Source: Malonomonas rubra (GTDB lineage Bacteria; Desulfobacterota; Desulfuromonadia; Desulfuromonadales; Geopsychrobacteraceae). Taken from it: a stretch of DNA of 46,686 bases. The notes beneath the pieces were generated by a model, which searched no databases, had not been told where the DNA came from, and worked only from the letters and a program-made list of their open reading frames with translations. Below, piece after piece: positions 1 to 9,047 of this stretch (its first letter is position 1; the number at the start of each line of letters is the position of its first letter). The DNA is taken from NCBI RefSeq assembly GCF_003247215.1, contig NZ_QKAP01000006.1, positions 1 through 46,686 on the forward strand. The letters run 5' to 3'. Made by a program: the position numbers and the translations under genes.

Positions 1-33
1 ACAACAGCCAAAACCGGGATAGTCTCAACATGA
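1..33 (+). CDS. C-terminal end of an upstream coding region (partial)
   Basis: Frame 1 is open from the window edge and ends in TGA at 31-33, giving a ten-residue tail ending IVST. Its stop overlaps the ATG of the next gene in an ATGA arrangement at 30-33, which is typical of translational coupling. Too little is visible to name the protein. The overlap suggests that the MogA-MobB gene is not first in its operon. Confidence 0.35.
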   Translation, partial: TTAKTGIVST

Positions 34-1052
34 AAGCTGCAATACTGATTCTAAGCGACAAGGGCGCCGCCGGGCAAAGAGAGGACGCCAGCGGTCCGGC
101 CATTCGCACCTGGCTGGCCACCAATGGCGTGGAAACCATCATAACCGACATCATCCCGGATGATTTTCCGATCATTCAAAGAAAGCTGGCCACCTGGTGC
201 GACGTCGCTCTCGCTGACCTGGTTATCACCTGCGGCGGAACCGGTGTTTCGCCGCGAGACGTCACCCCGGAAGCGACCAAAAGTATCATCGAAAAGGAAC
301 TGGTCGGTTTTGGTGAACTGATGCGGCAAAAAAGCCTGGCAATTACTCCCATGGCGATTCTTTCGCGCGGGACAGCGGGCATCCGCAACAACTGCCTGAT
401 CATCAATCTGCCGGGGAGCCCGAAAGCCGCGGTGGAAAACCTTGCCGCGGTCTGGCCGGCAATCGATCACGGGGTGGCCAAAATCAAAGGGGATCCATCC
501 GACTGCGCCGGAATTCACCTGCCGCGGAAAGGTTCGCCTCCGGTCGTATCCTTTGCCGGCTATTCGGGGAGCGGGAAAACCACCCTGGTCACCGAAGTCA
601 TCAAACAGTTGACCGGCCAGGGCTATAAAGTCGGTGCCATCAAGCATGATGGCCACAGCTTCGAAATCGATCGCCCGGGGAAAGACAGCTGGAAAATGAC
701 TCAAGCCGGGTCAGCCATCACCTGTATCACCGACAGCAGCACCCTGGCGATGATTAAAAATCAGCAGTGCGCTCCCAGCGTAGACAGCATTGTCTCCGAT
801 TATTATTCCGCGATGGATATCGTCATTGTTGAGGGATGGAAAGAGAGCGCGCCGAACAAAATAGAAGTTTATCGCTCAGAGGTCGGCTACACGCCGCTCT
901 CGCAGCAGGAGAATGCCGAGAACTTTATCGCTATTGCGACCGATTGTGACCTGCAGTCGTCATTGCCGCTGTTTGACATCAACCAGCCACAAAAGATCAC
1001 AAATTTTATCGTCGAATCCTACCTGCAACCGTCTCAGCAGCACCTTCATTGA
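30..1052 (+). CDS. MogA/MoaB-MobB fusion, molybdenum cofactor biosynthesis
   Basis: A 340-residue two-domain protein. Residues 1 to about 160 are a MogA/MoaB molybdopterin adenylyltransferase domain with the TCGGTGVSPRD motif and the later NLPGSPKA segment, which adenylates molybdopterin before metal insertion. Residues about 170-340 are a MobB domain with a P-loop GYSGSGKTT and the IKHDGH segment; MobB binds GTP and assists MobA in forming the guanine dinucleotide cofactor. Both domains keep their signature motifs, so the fusion looks functional. Separate mogA and mobB genes are the usual state. It fits the three bis-MGD enzymes, MobA and MoaA elsewhere in the window. The ATG overlaps the stop of an upstream frame. 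Confidence 0.9.
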   Translation: MKAAILILSDKGAAGQREDASGPAIRTWLATNGVETIITDIIPDDFPIIQRKLATWCDVALADLVITCGGTGVSPRDVTPEATKSIIEKELVGFGELMRQKSLAITPMAILSRGTAGIRNNCLIINLPGSPKAAVENLAAVWPAIDHGVAKIKGDPSDCAGIHLPRKGSPPVVSFAGYSGSGKTTLVTEVIKQLTGQGYKVGAIKHDGHSFEIDRPGKDSWKMTQAGSAITCITDSSTLAMIKNQQCAPSVDSIVSDYYSAMDIVIVEGWKESAPNKIEVYRSEVGYTPLSQQENAENFIAIATDCDLQSSLPLFDINQPQKITNFIVESYLQPSQQHLH

Positions 1053-1063
1053 GAAAGGAAGAA

Positions 1064-1471
1064 GTGGATACGACAGCGAAAAAAAGAAGGAACAAACACG
1101 ACAAACTTGGAATCATTGCCGACCGGCCCTACTGGATGGTCTATGTTTCGCTCGCTTCCCGCGCCGTTCATCAGATCGGCGCTGCCGTGTTTCTGGCCAC
1201 CTACATCCTGAGCCCGGACAATACCCACGCCTGGAAGGTTTCCCTCTTGGTCGCCGCGATAAGCGGATTTCTGCTGCTCGGAGTTGAAGCAATCAGACAC
1301 CGGCAGTTTTTACGCGAAGTTTTCGGACTGACCACGATTTTCAAGCTGGTCCTGGTCGGCTTCGCTCACCACGGCTGGTTGCCGGCGATCCCCAGCGTAT
1401 CGGTGGCATTCCTTATCGCCTCGCTGGTTTCGCACGCGCCGAAAGCAGTTCGCCACAGGCTGATGTTCTAA
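1064..1471 (+). CDS. Small integral membrane protein, unknown function
   Basis: About 135 residues with a basic N-terminus (TAKKRRNKHDK) followed by three or four hydrophobic segments, so the N-terminus is probably cytoplasmic. I prefer the GTG at 1064 because AAGGA at 1054-1058 stands at good distance before it; a TTG at 1049 overlapping the previous stop is also possible. It lies directly downstream of the MogA-MobB fusion and probably shares its transcript. I recognise no family. Paired histidines (AHHGW) occur near the third segment, but no complete cofactor motif is evident. Confidence 0.6.
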   Translation: MDTTAKKRRNKHDKLGIIADRPYWMVYVSLASRAVHQIGAAVFLATYILSPDNTHAWKVSLLVAAISGFLLLGVEAIRHRQFLREVFGLTTIFKLVLVGFAHHGWLPAIPSVSVAFLIASLVSHAPKAVRHRLMF

Positions 1472-1495
1472 CGAGCGCAGGCCCGTTTCCGGCTC

Positions 1496-2578
1496 TCAAC
1501 CGGCTGCCTTGCGCCCCTTTTCGCTCACCAGCCAGATGCCGCCGATAACCAGCAAGGTGCCGACCATCTGTAACAGCGAAACGGCTTCGTCCAGCAGCAG
1601 CCAGCCGAAAAAGATCGTCAAAACCGGGCCGAGACTGCTGATCAGCGCCGCCGGAGAGCTGCCGATACGGCGCACCGCTGCGGCCAGGGCGAGAACCGGC
1701 ATAACGGTGGAGAAGGCTGCCATCACCAATGCCAGCAGGTAGATCTGCCAGGGTTGAATCAGGTTGCTCAACGGGTGTGTGAGCAGAAAGTGAACCAGTG
1801 TGGCCAGGGTGGAAACGATCAGGGCCAGGCAGGCAAACCGGGAAGATCCATATTTGGCGATCAGATGCCGCCCGCCCGAAAGGTAAAATGCGTAACAAAG
1901 TGCCGACAGGAAGATGAATCCGCCGCCGAGCCAGACATTCTTCTGCACACTGGACGCGCCCATATCGTGGACGAAAGCCAGACCGATCCCCGCATAACAG
2001 ATCAGCACCGCCAGCCACTCATAGCCTCTGATTTTCCGGCCGGAAAAAACCGCATCAAAAAATAGGGTCAAAAGAGGAAAGGTAAAGAGGATCACCCTCT
2101 CCAACCCGGCGGAGATGTAAACCAAACCGAAAAAATCAAACAGGCTCGCGCCGTAGTAGCCGACAGCTCCAAGGATGATGATGACCGCTACGTCACGGGA
2201 ACTTAGCTTGGGTGCGCCCGCTCCTGACGACCGGTAGAGCAGTAAAAACAGCGGCAGCGCAATCAGCATCCGCAGCGACAGTAGGGTCACGGCGTCGACC
2301 GGAACCTGTTGCGGCAGCGCGTAAGCGATCTTGATCAGAATCGCCTTGAAAGAGAAACCGAACGCGGAAATAACTGCCAGCCAGACGCCGAGGCGATAGT
2401 TGTCCGCGACAATCCCCGCGGTTAACTTCTTCCAGAAGCAACCGTCCCTATCAGCTCCGATGTCAGCATGTCCGTTCAAAACTTCATATCTACTTTCACC
2501 ACTGCGTGCGGATATTCCTGCTTGATCGTCTTTCCCATGCTCACTCAGCGACAGGATATAGCCCCTTCTCACGGGCAA
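1496..2578 (-). CDS. EamA/DMT-family exporter
   Basis: A drug/metabolite transporter superfamily protein of about 300 conserved residues with roughly ten hydrophobic segments in two repeated halves; the second half contains SSLGPVLTIFFGWLLLDEAV, typical of EamA domains. It is an inner-membrane carrier, usually an exporter of small metabolites, with unknown substrate here. The start is uncertain: the frame is open to a TTG at 2578, which overlaps the neighbouring gene by 38 bases, but the first 60 residues are hydrophilic and unlike the family. A TTG at 2479 is an alternative, and no ATG is present. It lies immediately downstream of the ketopantoate-reductase-like gene on the same strand. Confidence 0.75.
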   Translation of the reverse strand: MPVRRGYILSLSEHGKDDQAGISARSGESRYEVLNGHADIGADRDGCFWKKLTAGIVADNYRLGVWLAVISAFGFSFKAILIKIAYALPQQVPVDAVTLLSLRMLIALPLFLLLYRSSGAGAPKLSSRDVAVIIILGAVGYYGASLFDFFGLVYISAGLERVILFTFPLLTLFFDAVFSGRKIRGYEWLAVLICYAGIGLAFVHDMGASSVQKNVWLGGGFIFLSALCYAFYLSGGRHLIAKYGSSRFACLALIVSTLATLVHFLLTHPLSNLIQPWQIYLLALVMAAFSTVMPVLALAAAVRRIGSSPAALISSLGPVLTIFFGWLLLDEAVSLLQMVGTLLVIGGIWLVSEKGRKAAG

Positions 2579-3533
2579 ACAAGCGGGACAGCCCCAACAA
2601 CGTATCTATCTCGGGCGTAGCGACCCCAACCTTCAAGCCGATTTCGCGGACACTCGCCACCAGGGCATCGAGTTCGAGAGAGCGGCCCGCCTCGACATCC
2701 TGCAGCATCGAGGTTTTAAAAGCTCCCAGCAGCCGGGTCACGGCGTTGCGCTCCTCCCCGGTCTGACTGATGGGATAACCTATTTTCGCTCCGATTGCGG
2801 CCGCCTCCACCATAACCTTGAGGCAGAAACGATTGACCAGCGGGTCATCCAGTATTTTGTCGCAGGTCGCTCCGGTAAGCGCCGAAACCGGGTTCATGGT
2901 CATATTCCCCCACAGCTTGTACCAGATGTCACGTTGAATGACCGAGCTCGTTTCGATCTCCATTCCAGCCCTGTCCAGCAAATCCGCCAGGGCATGCAGG
3001 CGTTTCGAGTCCTCGCCGTCCGGTTCGCCGATAATCAGCCTCTTGCCGAAGATGTTGTGCACGAAGCCGAGACCATTTGAGGTAAAACTGCCGTGGACAA
3101 CTGCTCCGACTATCCTGTCGGCCGGAATTGCCGCTGATATCTTCCCCGCCGGATCGACGGAGTCCAGCTGCAGACCAGCATACTCGCCGCCCGTCCCTTG
3201 GAAAAACCACCAGGGAACGCCATTCATCGCTGTCAGCACGATCGTTTTCGGGCCGATCAGCGGAGCGATCTTCTCCGCAACCTCAACCATCGACTGCGCT
3301 TTCACCGCTATGACCACAAGATCCTGCAGCCCAAGCTCAGCCGGGTCATCTGAAGCAGTGACCGATGCGCTGATAATCTCCTCGCCCATCTGAACACTCA
3401 GCCCATCGGCCTGCAAAGCTTCCAACGTGGCGCCGCGAGCGACCGCGCTGACCTCACAACCTACGTTGGCCAGCAAACCGCCGATGAACCCTCCGACCGC
3501 GCCGACACCATAGATGCAAACTTTCTGTATCAT
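2541..3533 (-). CDS. 2-dehydropantoate 2-reductase family protein (PanE/ApbA-like)
   Basis: About 330 residues. An N-terminal Rossmann motif GVGAVGGFIGG (near residues 9-19) binds NADPH. The middle has the MNGVPWWF segment, and the C-terminal half has the KLWGNMTMNPVSALTG signature of the ketopantoate reductase family. The family reduces 2-dehydropantoate to pantoate, but many paralogues act on other 2-oxo acids, so the substrate is open. Two ATGs are possible; I choose 3533 because AGGTGG lies at proper distance from it, while the ATG at 3539 is only about one base from that site. The gene is divergent from the sigma-54 promoter region of the mobA operon. Confidence 0.8.
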   Translation of the reverse strand: MIQKVCIYGVGAVGGFIGGLLANVGCEVSAVARGATLEALQADGLSVQMGEEIISASVTASDDPAELGLQDLVVIAVKAQSMVEVAEKIAPLIGPKTIVLTAMNGVPWWFFQGTGGEYAGLQLDSVDPAGKISAAIPADRIVGAVVHGSFTSNGLGFVHNIFGKRLIIGEPDGEDSKRLHALADLLDRAGMEIETSSVIQRDIWYKLWGNMTMNPVSALTGATCDKILDDPLVNRFCLKVMVEAAAIGAKIGYPISQTGEERNAVTRLLGAFKTSMLQDVEAGRSLELDALVASVREIGLKVGVATPEIDTLLGLSRLFAREKGLYPVAE

Positions 3534-3736
3534 TTCCATTCCACCTTTTCCGGCCGGGTTGATTCTGCAAAGGGCCGCGGACCTGATTTTGCAATCATCG
3601 TACCCTGATCAAAAGGAAAAAATACAACTGAAGAGTAACGGAACGGTGAGGTCGCGTTCCCTTGCCAGCAGCCTAAAAACGAGCGGCATTTCACGCGCTG
3701 GCCAGCGGCGTAAGCGAAGGACACCGCCACCGCTCC

Positions 3737-3751
3737 GTCTCAATATGAGAC
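3737..3751. promoter_or_regulatory. Candidate activator-binding dyad upstream of the mobA operon
   Basis: GTCTCA-ATA-TGAGAC is a perfect 15-bp palindrome. A second GTCTCA half-site with an imperfect partner begins at 3766. They lie about 105-140 bp upstream of the sigma-54 promoter at 3872-3889, the normal place for an enhancer site. Related dyads occur at 22661, 22690, 25291, 31110 and 38609. The 409 bases between the divergent genes hold these sites and no convincing gene. Confidence 0.6.
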
Positions 3752-3871
3752 AACCAAGCTGCCGCGTCTCAAAAATGAACACCCAGAGCGTACAACCGCT
3801 CAACGCCGCTAATTCTACCGTCCGGCAACCATCTCCGCAGGTTTTAGCGTCCTCCACGGCAGCCTTTGCAG

Positions 3872-3889
3872 CATGGCATGATCCTTGCC
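3872..3889 (+). promoter_or_regulatory. Sigma-54 promoter of the mobA operon
   Basis: TGGCAT-GATCC-TTGCC gives GG (3875-3876), ten bases, then GC (3887-3888), close to the -24/-12 consensus TGGCAC-N5-TTGCW. Transcription would start near 3900, about 50 bases before the mobA ATG at 3949. The palindrome at 3737 is the candidate enhancer. Confidence 0.75.
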
Positions 3890-3948
3890 AATTTCTTCCA
3901 TTAACGCGGCTACCGCGCTCACCATACGCGATCGAACAAGGATTGGCG

Positions 3949-4722
3949 ATGTACCTATCGAAAACCGGCATTCAGACTTTTTCCCAAACAAAGTTTCCTG
4001 CCGCCGTTGAAAAAATATCGGCCGCGCCAGCCGGAAAAGCCAGACAAGGGGCCGAGCACAGCGACAGCGATTCTCCGGCCGGAAGGATCCGGCTGGATGG
4101 GTCGATTACCGGGGTTATCCTGGCAGGTGGGCAATCGAGAAGGATGGGCCGGAATAAAGCCCTCCTCGACATGGGGGGCATCCCGCTGATCGAAAAGACC
4201 TATCGCACCATGGCGAAGCTTTTCTCCGAAGTCATCCTGATCACCAATACTCCGGAGGAATATGCGTTCCTGAACTGCCGCTGCCAGCCGGACATCTATC
4301 CCGGAGTCGGCTCCATTGCCGGACTCCATGCGGCGCTCAGCGCCAGTCATACCGAGCGGATTTTCGTTGTGCCCTGCGACATGCCGTTGCTCAGCCCCGA
4401 GTTGATCACCCTGCTGTGCCAAACCGACCCGACCTACGACGCCGTCGTTCCCTTCAGCCGGATGGGGCTCGAACCGCTGCACGCGCTCTATCATCGCCGC
4501 TGCCTGCCGCAACTGGAACGGGCCATCAGAACCGGAGACATAAAAATACAAAACGTTCTGCAGGATATTTGGACCTATTTTCTGCCGGTATGCGCCTATC
4601 GCCATATCCCGGATGCGGAACATTCGTTTCAAAATATCAATCGGCCAGAAGATTACGCGGCTCTCGGAATTCAGCAAACGGAGCCGTCGATCGTCTCATC
4701 CCACGAGTTCGGAGCCCAGTGA
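3949..4722 (+). CDS. mobA: Molybdenum cofactor guanylyltransferase MobA
   Basis: A 257-residue protein. The nucleotidyltransferase core begins near residue 52 with GVILAGGQSRRMGRNK, the GTP-binding signature, and continues with PCDMPLL, the metal-binding acidic motif. MobA joins GMP to molybdopterin to make the guanine dinucleotide form used by DMSO-reductase-family enzymes, which the next genes encode. The frame is open further upstream, but the ATG at 3949 has AAGGATT in front and lies just after the sigma-54 promoter. An extension of about 50 residues precedes the catalytic core and has no recognised motif. It is the first gene of a cotranscribed group reaching 11667. Confidence 0.9.
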   Translation: MYLSKTGIQTFSQTKFPAAVEKISAAPAGKARQGAEHSDSDSPAGRIRLDGSITGVILAGGQSRRMGRNKALLDMGGIPLIEKTYRTMAKLFSEVILITNTPEEYAFLNCRCQPDIYPGVGSIAGLHAALSASHTERIFVVPCDMPLLSPELITLLCQTDPTYDAVVPFSRMGLEPLHALYHRRCLPQLERAIRTGDIKIQNVLQDIWTYFLPVCAYRHIPDAEHSFQNINRPEDYAALGIQQTEPSIVSSHEFGAQ

Positions 4723-4726
4723 GCCA

Positions 4727-5926
4727 ATGCACGTACTCGACTTCAAGACCAAACAAACTCTTAAGCGATTCGCGGAGGAATGCACCTCATGTGGACTCTG
4801 TTTTGAAGAGTGCGACGTCCTGACAAAACTGAACCTGTCGCCGGCGACAATCGCACAGATTCTTTCCAGCAGAAAAAAATACTCGGCAAACCTCGTCGCA
4901 GCGGTGCAAAGGTGTTCTCTGTGCGGGCTGTGCAGCCACAAATGCCCTTTGGGTCTGGCCCCCGATGAATTGATGCTGGCCGCGCGGCAGATGCTGGCCG
5001 ACGGCGGCAGCGTCGATGGCGACGATTACAGGTTGCTGCACGTCGATCAGGAGCATCATCTTTTCAGCCTGTATCGCACGACCTGGCAGATCGATTATCA
5101 GAAATTCCACCTGTCCCGCAGTCCGATTCTGTTTTTCCCCGGTTGCACCTTGGCGAGCTACTCACCACGGCTTACCAGGACTGCCTTTTACTGGCTGCAG
5201 CAACAAGGCATGAATGTCGGTCTGAGCGAAGATTGCTGCGGTCTGCCGCTGGAATGCATCGGCCTGTCCGAGCGGCATCGACAACACCTCCAGCGCCTGA
5301 ACGCGGAGTTCACGAACGCCGGGGTCAAGCAGATCGTCACCGCATGCCCCAACTGCTACTACCACCTGCAGGGGAAATTCCCCGGGATGGAAGTGACATC
5401 TCTTTACCAGCTGCTGGCAGACGCCGGAATAAAGATCGCTCCACGGGATGGCACTGTCACCGTGCATGACTCCTGCCCCGATCGCCATAGCGGAGAAATC
5501 GGCCGCTCCATGCGCACCCTGCTAGACGGCAATGCGCTCGTCGAGATGCCCCACAACCGAGAGTCGACGATCTGCTGCGGCGCCGGCGGGATCGTATCGA
5601 TAGCCGACCCGGAGCTGACCAACCAAAGAGCCGCAACTCGGCTCGAAGAGGCCCGGCAAAGTGAGGCAACCTACTGCGCCAGCGCCTGCATGGGCTGCGT
5701 CAAGCGGCTTGAATCAGCGCAACCAAAGCTGCCGGCAAGCACAGTCGATTCCCGGCAGACCGGGTTTGTCCAACTGCAAATCGTTCACATCCTGGAGCTG
5801 GTCTTCAATCTCCGCCTCAACCACAAAGAAGTCCAACAGCGGCTGGAGCAGATGTGGCAAGGCGATCTGGGTGAACGCAATATGCAACTGTTGTCTGAGG
5901 ATCAGGAAAACCAAACGGTCGCTTAG
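4727..5926 (+). CDS. HdrD/GlpC-like (Fe-S)-binding electron transfer protein
   Basis: A 399-residue soluble protein. The N-terminal part has two [4Fe-4S] motifs, CTSCGLCFEEC and CSLCGLCSHKC. Two cysteine-rich CCG domains follow: the first with PGCTLAS, CCGLP and CPNC, the second with DSCPD, CCGAGG and CMGC. This is the layout of heterodisulfide reductase subunit D and of GlpC/LutA-type subunits, which pass electrons between a catalytic flavin or molybdenum subunit and a quinone, thiol or ferredoxin acceptor. The start at 4727 lies four bases after the mobA stop. Its position right before a bis-MGD oxidoreductase suggests it is that enzyme's redox partner. Confidence 0.82.
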   Translation: MHVLDFKTKQTLKRFAEECTSCGLCFEECDVLTKLNLSPATIAQILSSRKKYSANLVAAVQRCSLCGLCSHKCPLGLAPDELMLAARQMLADGGSVDGDDYRLLHVDQEHHLFSLYRTTWQIDYQKFHLSRSPILFFPGCTLASYSPRLTRTAFYWLQQQGMNVGLSEDCCGLPLECIGLSERHRQHLQRLNAEFTNAGVKQIVTACPNCYYHLQGKFPGMEVTSLYQLLADAGIKIAPRDGTVTVHDSCPDRHSGEIGRSMRTLLDGNALVEMPHNRESTICCGAGGIVSIADPELTNQRAATRLEEARQSEATYCASACMGCVKRLESAQPKLPASTVDSRQTGFVQLQIVHILELVFNLRLNHKEVQQRLEQMWQGDLGERNMQLLSEDQENQTVA

Positions 5927-5966
5927 TCTTCGTAAAGTATCTCGCTTTCCAGCGTGGGAGCCATTC

Positions 5967-8198
5967 ATGCAACACCGCACCACAAAAACCAACTGTCGCC
6001 TCTGCAGCTACCTCTGTGGCCTTGAAGCCAGGATTGTCGATGAGCAGATCGTCGAACTGCACCCCGACCCCAGCCGCTACCCCTACGATGCGGGGATTGT
6101 CAACGGCTGCGCACGCTTCCATAGCAACCTGGAATTTCTCAACCACCCCAAGCGCATCAACTACCCGCTGAAACGCTCGGCGGAGCGAGGCGCCAACAGC
6201 TGGCGCAGGATCAGCTGGGACCAGGCGCTGGATGAAATCAGCGACAAACTGCTGCGGCTGAAAGCCCGTTTCGGCGCGGAAACACTTGCCACCGCGATCG
6301 GTGGCCCGCACACGACCTTCTGGCCGCTGCACCGATTTATGAACCTGTTCGGCAGCCCGAACAACGTCGGCATCGGCCAGATCTGTTGGAACCCGTCGAT
6401 CTGGGTCAACAGCCTGACCTTCGGCTGGCCGCTGGAGAACGAAATCGACCCGGAAAAAACCGAGTGCGCCATCCTCTGGGGCGTCAACCCGTCGGAGTCG
6501 GACAACTCGCTGTTCTGGCGCCAGGTGCTGGCGTACCGGCGTACCGGCAAACCGTTGATCGTCATCGACCCCAGGGAAACGCGAACCGCTCGCCTGACCG
6601 AGCATTGGCTGGCGCCGATCCCCGGTACCGATGCCGCCCTTGCGCTGGGGCTGCTGCACGTCATCATCAATGAGAACCTCTACGCACAGCAATTTGTCGA
6701 CAGCTGGTGCCACGGTTTCGACCAGCTCAAGCAGCAGGTTGTCGACTACTCACCGGAGCGGGTCGCCCAGGTGACAGGATTGCCGGCAGCAAAAATCATC
6801 CAGGTCGCCCGAACCTATGCCAGCGCAGGCACTGCTTCGATCTTTCACGGTCGCGGCATCGACCAGATCGGCGCCAACAGCATTCAGGTTCATCGCGGAA
6901 TCGCCTGTCTTAAAGGGGTGACCGGCAACGTCGACCGCCCAGGCGCTTCGCTGTTGTCCGATATGCCGGAATATATTCCGGAAATCGATCTGGAACGGAC
7001 CGACCTGCTGCCCGCCAGTCAACGGGAAAAACAGCTCGGCCGGGAACGGATTCAGCTGCAAACCTATACGGGTTACGAGCTGCTGACCCGCTACACCCTG
7101 CAGCACGGCAAACAATTGCCCGCCCGCTACCTGACCTCGGCGCAACCGAATCTGGTCTGGCGCGCCATGCTGGAAAGCCGCCCCTATCCGATCCGCGCCC
7201 TGGTTGTCAGCGGCAGCAATCCGCTGATCTGTCAGGCCGACAGCCAGCTGATCGGGCAGGCGCTGCAGAGCCTCGACCTGCTGGTGGCCCTGGAGCTGTT
7301 CCCGAACTCGGTCACCTCGCTGGCGGATTACATTTTGCCGATGGCGGGCAGCCTGGAGCGACCGGTGCTGCAAACCAACGCCGGGGTTGCCAATATCGCC
7401 TACGGTGGACCGCAAGCGATCGTTCCCCTCTTCGAACGCCGCTGCGACTTCGATTTCTGGCGCGAACTGGGGCTACGCTGCGGGCAAAAGGAATACTGGC
7501 CCTGGGACGACTTCACCGCCAGTCTGGACCACATTTCCACCTCCCTCGGCATCAGCTGGGAAAACTTCTGCGAGACAGGCCTTTACGCGCCGCCGCCGCA
7601 ATACCACAAACACCAGAGCTATCAGGCAGACGGCCAGCCCGGCTTCGCCACGCCCAGCGGTAAAATCGAGCTTTACTCCGAAATCCTCAATCAGGTCGGC
7701 AGCTCCCCGCTGCCGTTCCATCAGCCGCAGGCTGAACCGTCGGCGGAGTTTCCGTTACTGTTGATCACCGGCGGCCGCAAGCAGCCCCACTGGGCCTCTT
7801 CTTTCCGCTGGTTGAAAAGCCTGGAAAAACCGGGAGCAGTCCCGGAAGCCGAAGTCAGCCCCACCACCGCAAAGGCATTGGGCCTGGCGGAAGGGCAACT
7901 GGTGACCGTCGCGACCCCGCACGGCGAGGCGACCTTCACTTTGAAAATCATCAACATGAAAGACAACGTGGTCAACGTCGATTACGGCTGGTGGTTTCCG
8001 CAACAATCCCTGGCCGCACCGGAACTGGGTGGCGCTTTTGTCGCCAATGCCAACAACCTGACCACCGCCGCTTTCGAGTCAGCAGACCCGATTCTGGGGC
8101 AGTGGACCTACAACCGAATCCTTTGCCGCCTAGCCCCTGCTCTCGCTGCCGAGCAGGCAACCATCAATGCCGATCAACCCGAACAGGTACTCGCATAA
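5967..8198 (+). CDS. Cytoplasmic bis-MGD oxidoreductase (DMSO reductase family), Cys metal ligand
   Basis: A 743-residue catalytic subunit. The N-terminus carries a [4Fe-4S] motif, CRLCSYLC with the fourth Cys in NGCARF. Molybdopterin oxidoreductase segments follow (NHPKRINYPLKR; WDQALDEI; a C-terminal dinucleotide-binding domain ending near GGAFVANANNLT). Cys140, in GQICWNP, aligns with the Sec/Cys that binds Mo or W in formate dehydrogenase H. No twin-arginine signal is present, so the enzyme is cytoplasmic. GGGAG precedes the ATG at 5967. It is clearly related to the enzyme at 25638 but has a different partner, the HdrD-like protein upstream. The substrate is unknown; the residue after the second cluster Cys is Ser, not the Asp of acetylene hydratase. 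Confidence 0.85.
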   Translation: MQHRTTKTNCRLCSYLCGLEARIVDEQIVELHPDPSRYPYDAGIVNGCARFHSNLEFLNHPKRINYPLKRSAERGANSWRRISWDQALDEISDKLLRLKARFGAETLATAIGGPHTTFWPLHRFMNLFGSPNNVGIGQICWNPSIWVNSLTFGWPLENEIDPEKTECAILWGVNPSESDNSLFWRQVLAYRRTGKPLIVIDPRETRTARLTEHWLAPIPGTDAALALGLLHVIINENLYAQQFVDSWCHGFDQLKQQVVDYSPERVAQVTGLPAAKIIQVARTYASAGTASIFHGRGIDQIGANSIQVHRGIACLKGVTGNVDRPGASLLSDMPEYIPEIDLERTDLLPASQREKQLGRERIQLQTYTGYELLTRYTLQHGKQLPARYLTSAQPNLVWRAMLESRPYPIRALVVSGSNPLICQADSQLIGQALQSLDLLVALELFPNSVTSLADYILPMAGSLERPVLQTNAGVANIAYGGPQAIVPLFERRCDFDFWRELGLRCGQKEYWPWDDFTASLDHISTSLGISWENFCETGLYAPPPQYHKHQSYQADGQPGFATPSGKIELYSEILNQVGSSPLPFHQPQAEPSAEFPLLLITGGRKQPHWASSFRWLKSLEKPGAVPEAEVSPTTAKALGLAEGQLVTVATPHGEATFTLKIINMKDNVVNVDYGWWFPQQSLAAPELGGAFVANANNLTTAAFESADPILGQWTYNRILCRLAPALAAEQATINADQPEQVLA

Positions 8199-8212
8199 AA
8201 AGGAGTTTAACG

Positions 8213-9047
8213 ATGAGTAACATGAAAAACGCCCTGATTTTCTTTACCAAGGTTCCGACCCCCGGTCTCACCAAAACCCGCCTGACCACGGAACATGGTG
8301 GCATCTTCACCCCGGAAGAAGCCGCCGAACTGTACCGCGCCGTCATGCTGGATACGGCCGAAGTCGGTTTCCGCGCCCTTGAGCAGGGCCGCGAGCAGCA
8401 AGCCGGGCGCAAAGTACGATTTCGTCATCAGCGCGACCCCGGAGCATGACCACCCCCGGCTGAAAAAGATTTTCGACGATATCGATCAGCGCAATATCGA
8501 TCTGAAATTCATTGCCGATCAGGGCCAGAACTTCAACGAGCATTTCAACGATGCTTTCCAGCAGCTCTGGGCGCAAGGCTACGATGCCGCCGTCGCCGTC
8601 GGCGGCGACCAGCCACAGATGACGACCGCCAATATCATGCAGGCGTTCCACTGGCTCGACCGTTTCCAGCAGTCGCACAACAAAGGCCTGGTCCACTGTC
8701 CCTGCCAGGCCTGCGGCGTTTCGCTGGTCGGCCTGACCAAAGACACGCCGATGGACTTTGACGGCGTGTTCTACAACGAAGCCGGCGTCTCCGCCCTCGA
8801 CGCCATCATCGACATCTGCAACGATAAGGAGATCCCGGTCGCCGCGCTCGAAACCGTGGCCGACATCGACAACGTCGAAGACCTCGCCCATGCCCTCAGC
8901 CTGGCGCACTCGCAATCCTACACCGCCCAATTCCAGCCCGAAGTCGTGGTGCCGCAACGCTTCATCAACTGGGCCAAAAATACCGGTCTGACGGTCACCA
9001 CTCCGCCGAACACCGATCATGACCCCCGGGAGTTAATCGATGCCTGA
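8213..9047 (+). pseudogene. DUF2064/TIGR04282-type nucleotidyl- or glycosyltransferase-like gene with a frameshift
   Basis: The ATG at 8213, preceded by AAAAAGGAG, opens a frame starting MSNMKNALIFFTKVPTPG, the typical start of the DUF2064 family. Near 8390-8425 the homologous reading moves by one base into the frame that gives YDFVISATPEHDH and runs to 9047. The rest looks intact (AVAVGGDQPQM; GVFYNEAG), so the change is recent, a sequencing error or, less likely, programmed frameshifting. Family members have a GT-A-like fold and are often found near arsenosugar or thiol-modifying genes; their reactions are poorly known. The end overlaps the next gene by eight bases. A second family member is encoded at 18286-19005. 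Confidence 0.7.

Noticed and set aside
22-36. GTCTCA-ACA-TGAAAG at the first gene looks like the activator dyad
   Set aside because: It overlaps the start codon and no -24/-12 element follows at the right distance; the upstream sequence is not in the window.
51-704. Long minus-strand open frames opposite real genes, such as 51-704, 9631-10668 and 31790-33544
   Set aside because: They mirror the codon pattern of strongly supported plus-strand genes and show no domain motifs or ribosome sites.
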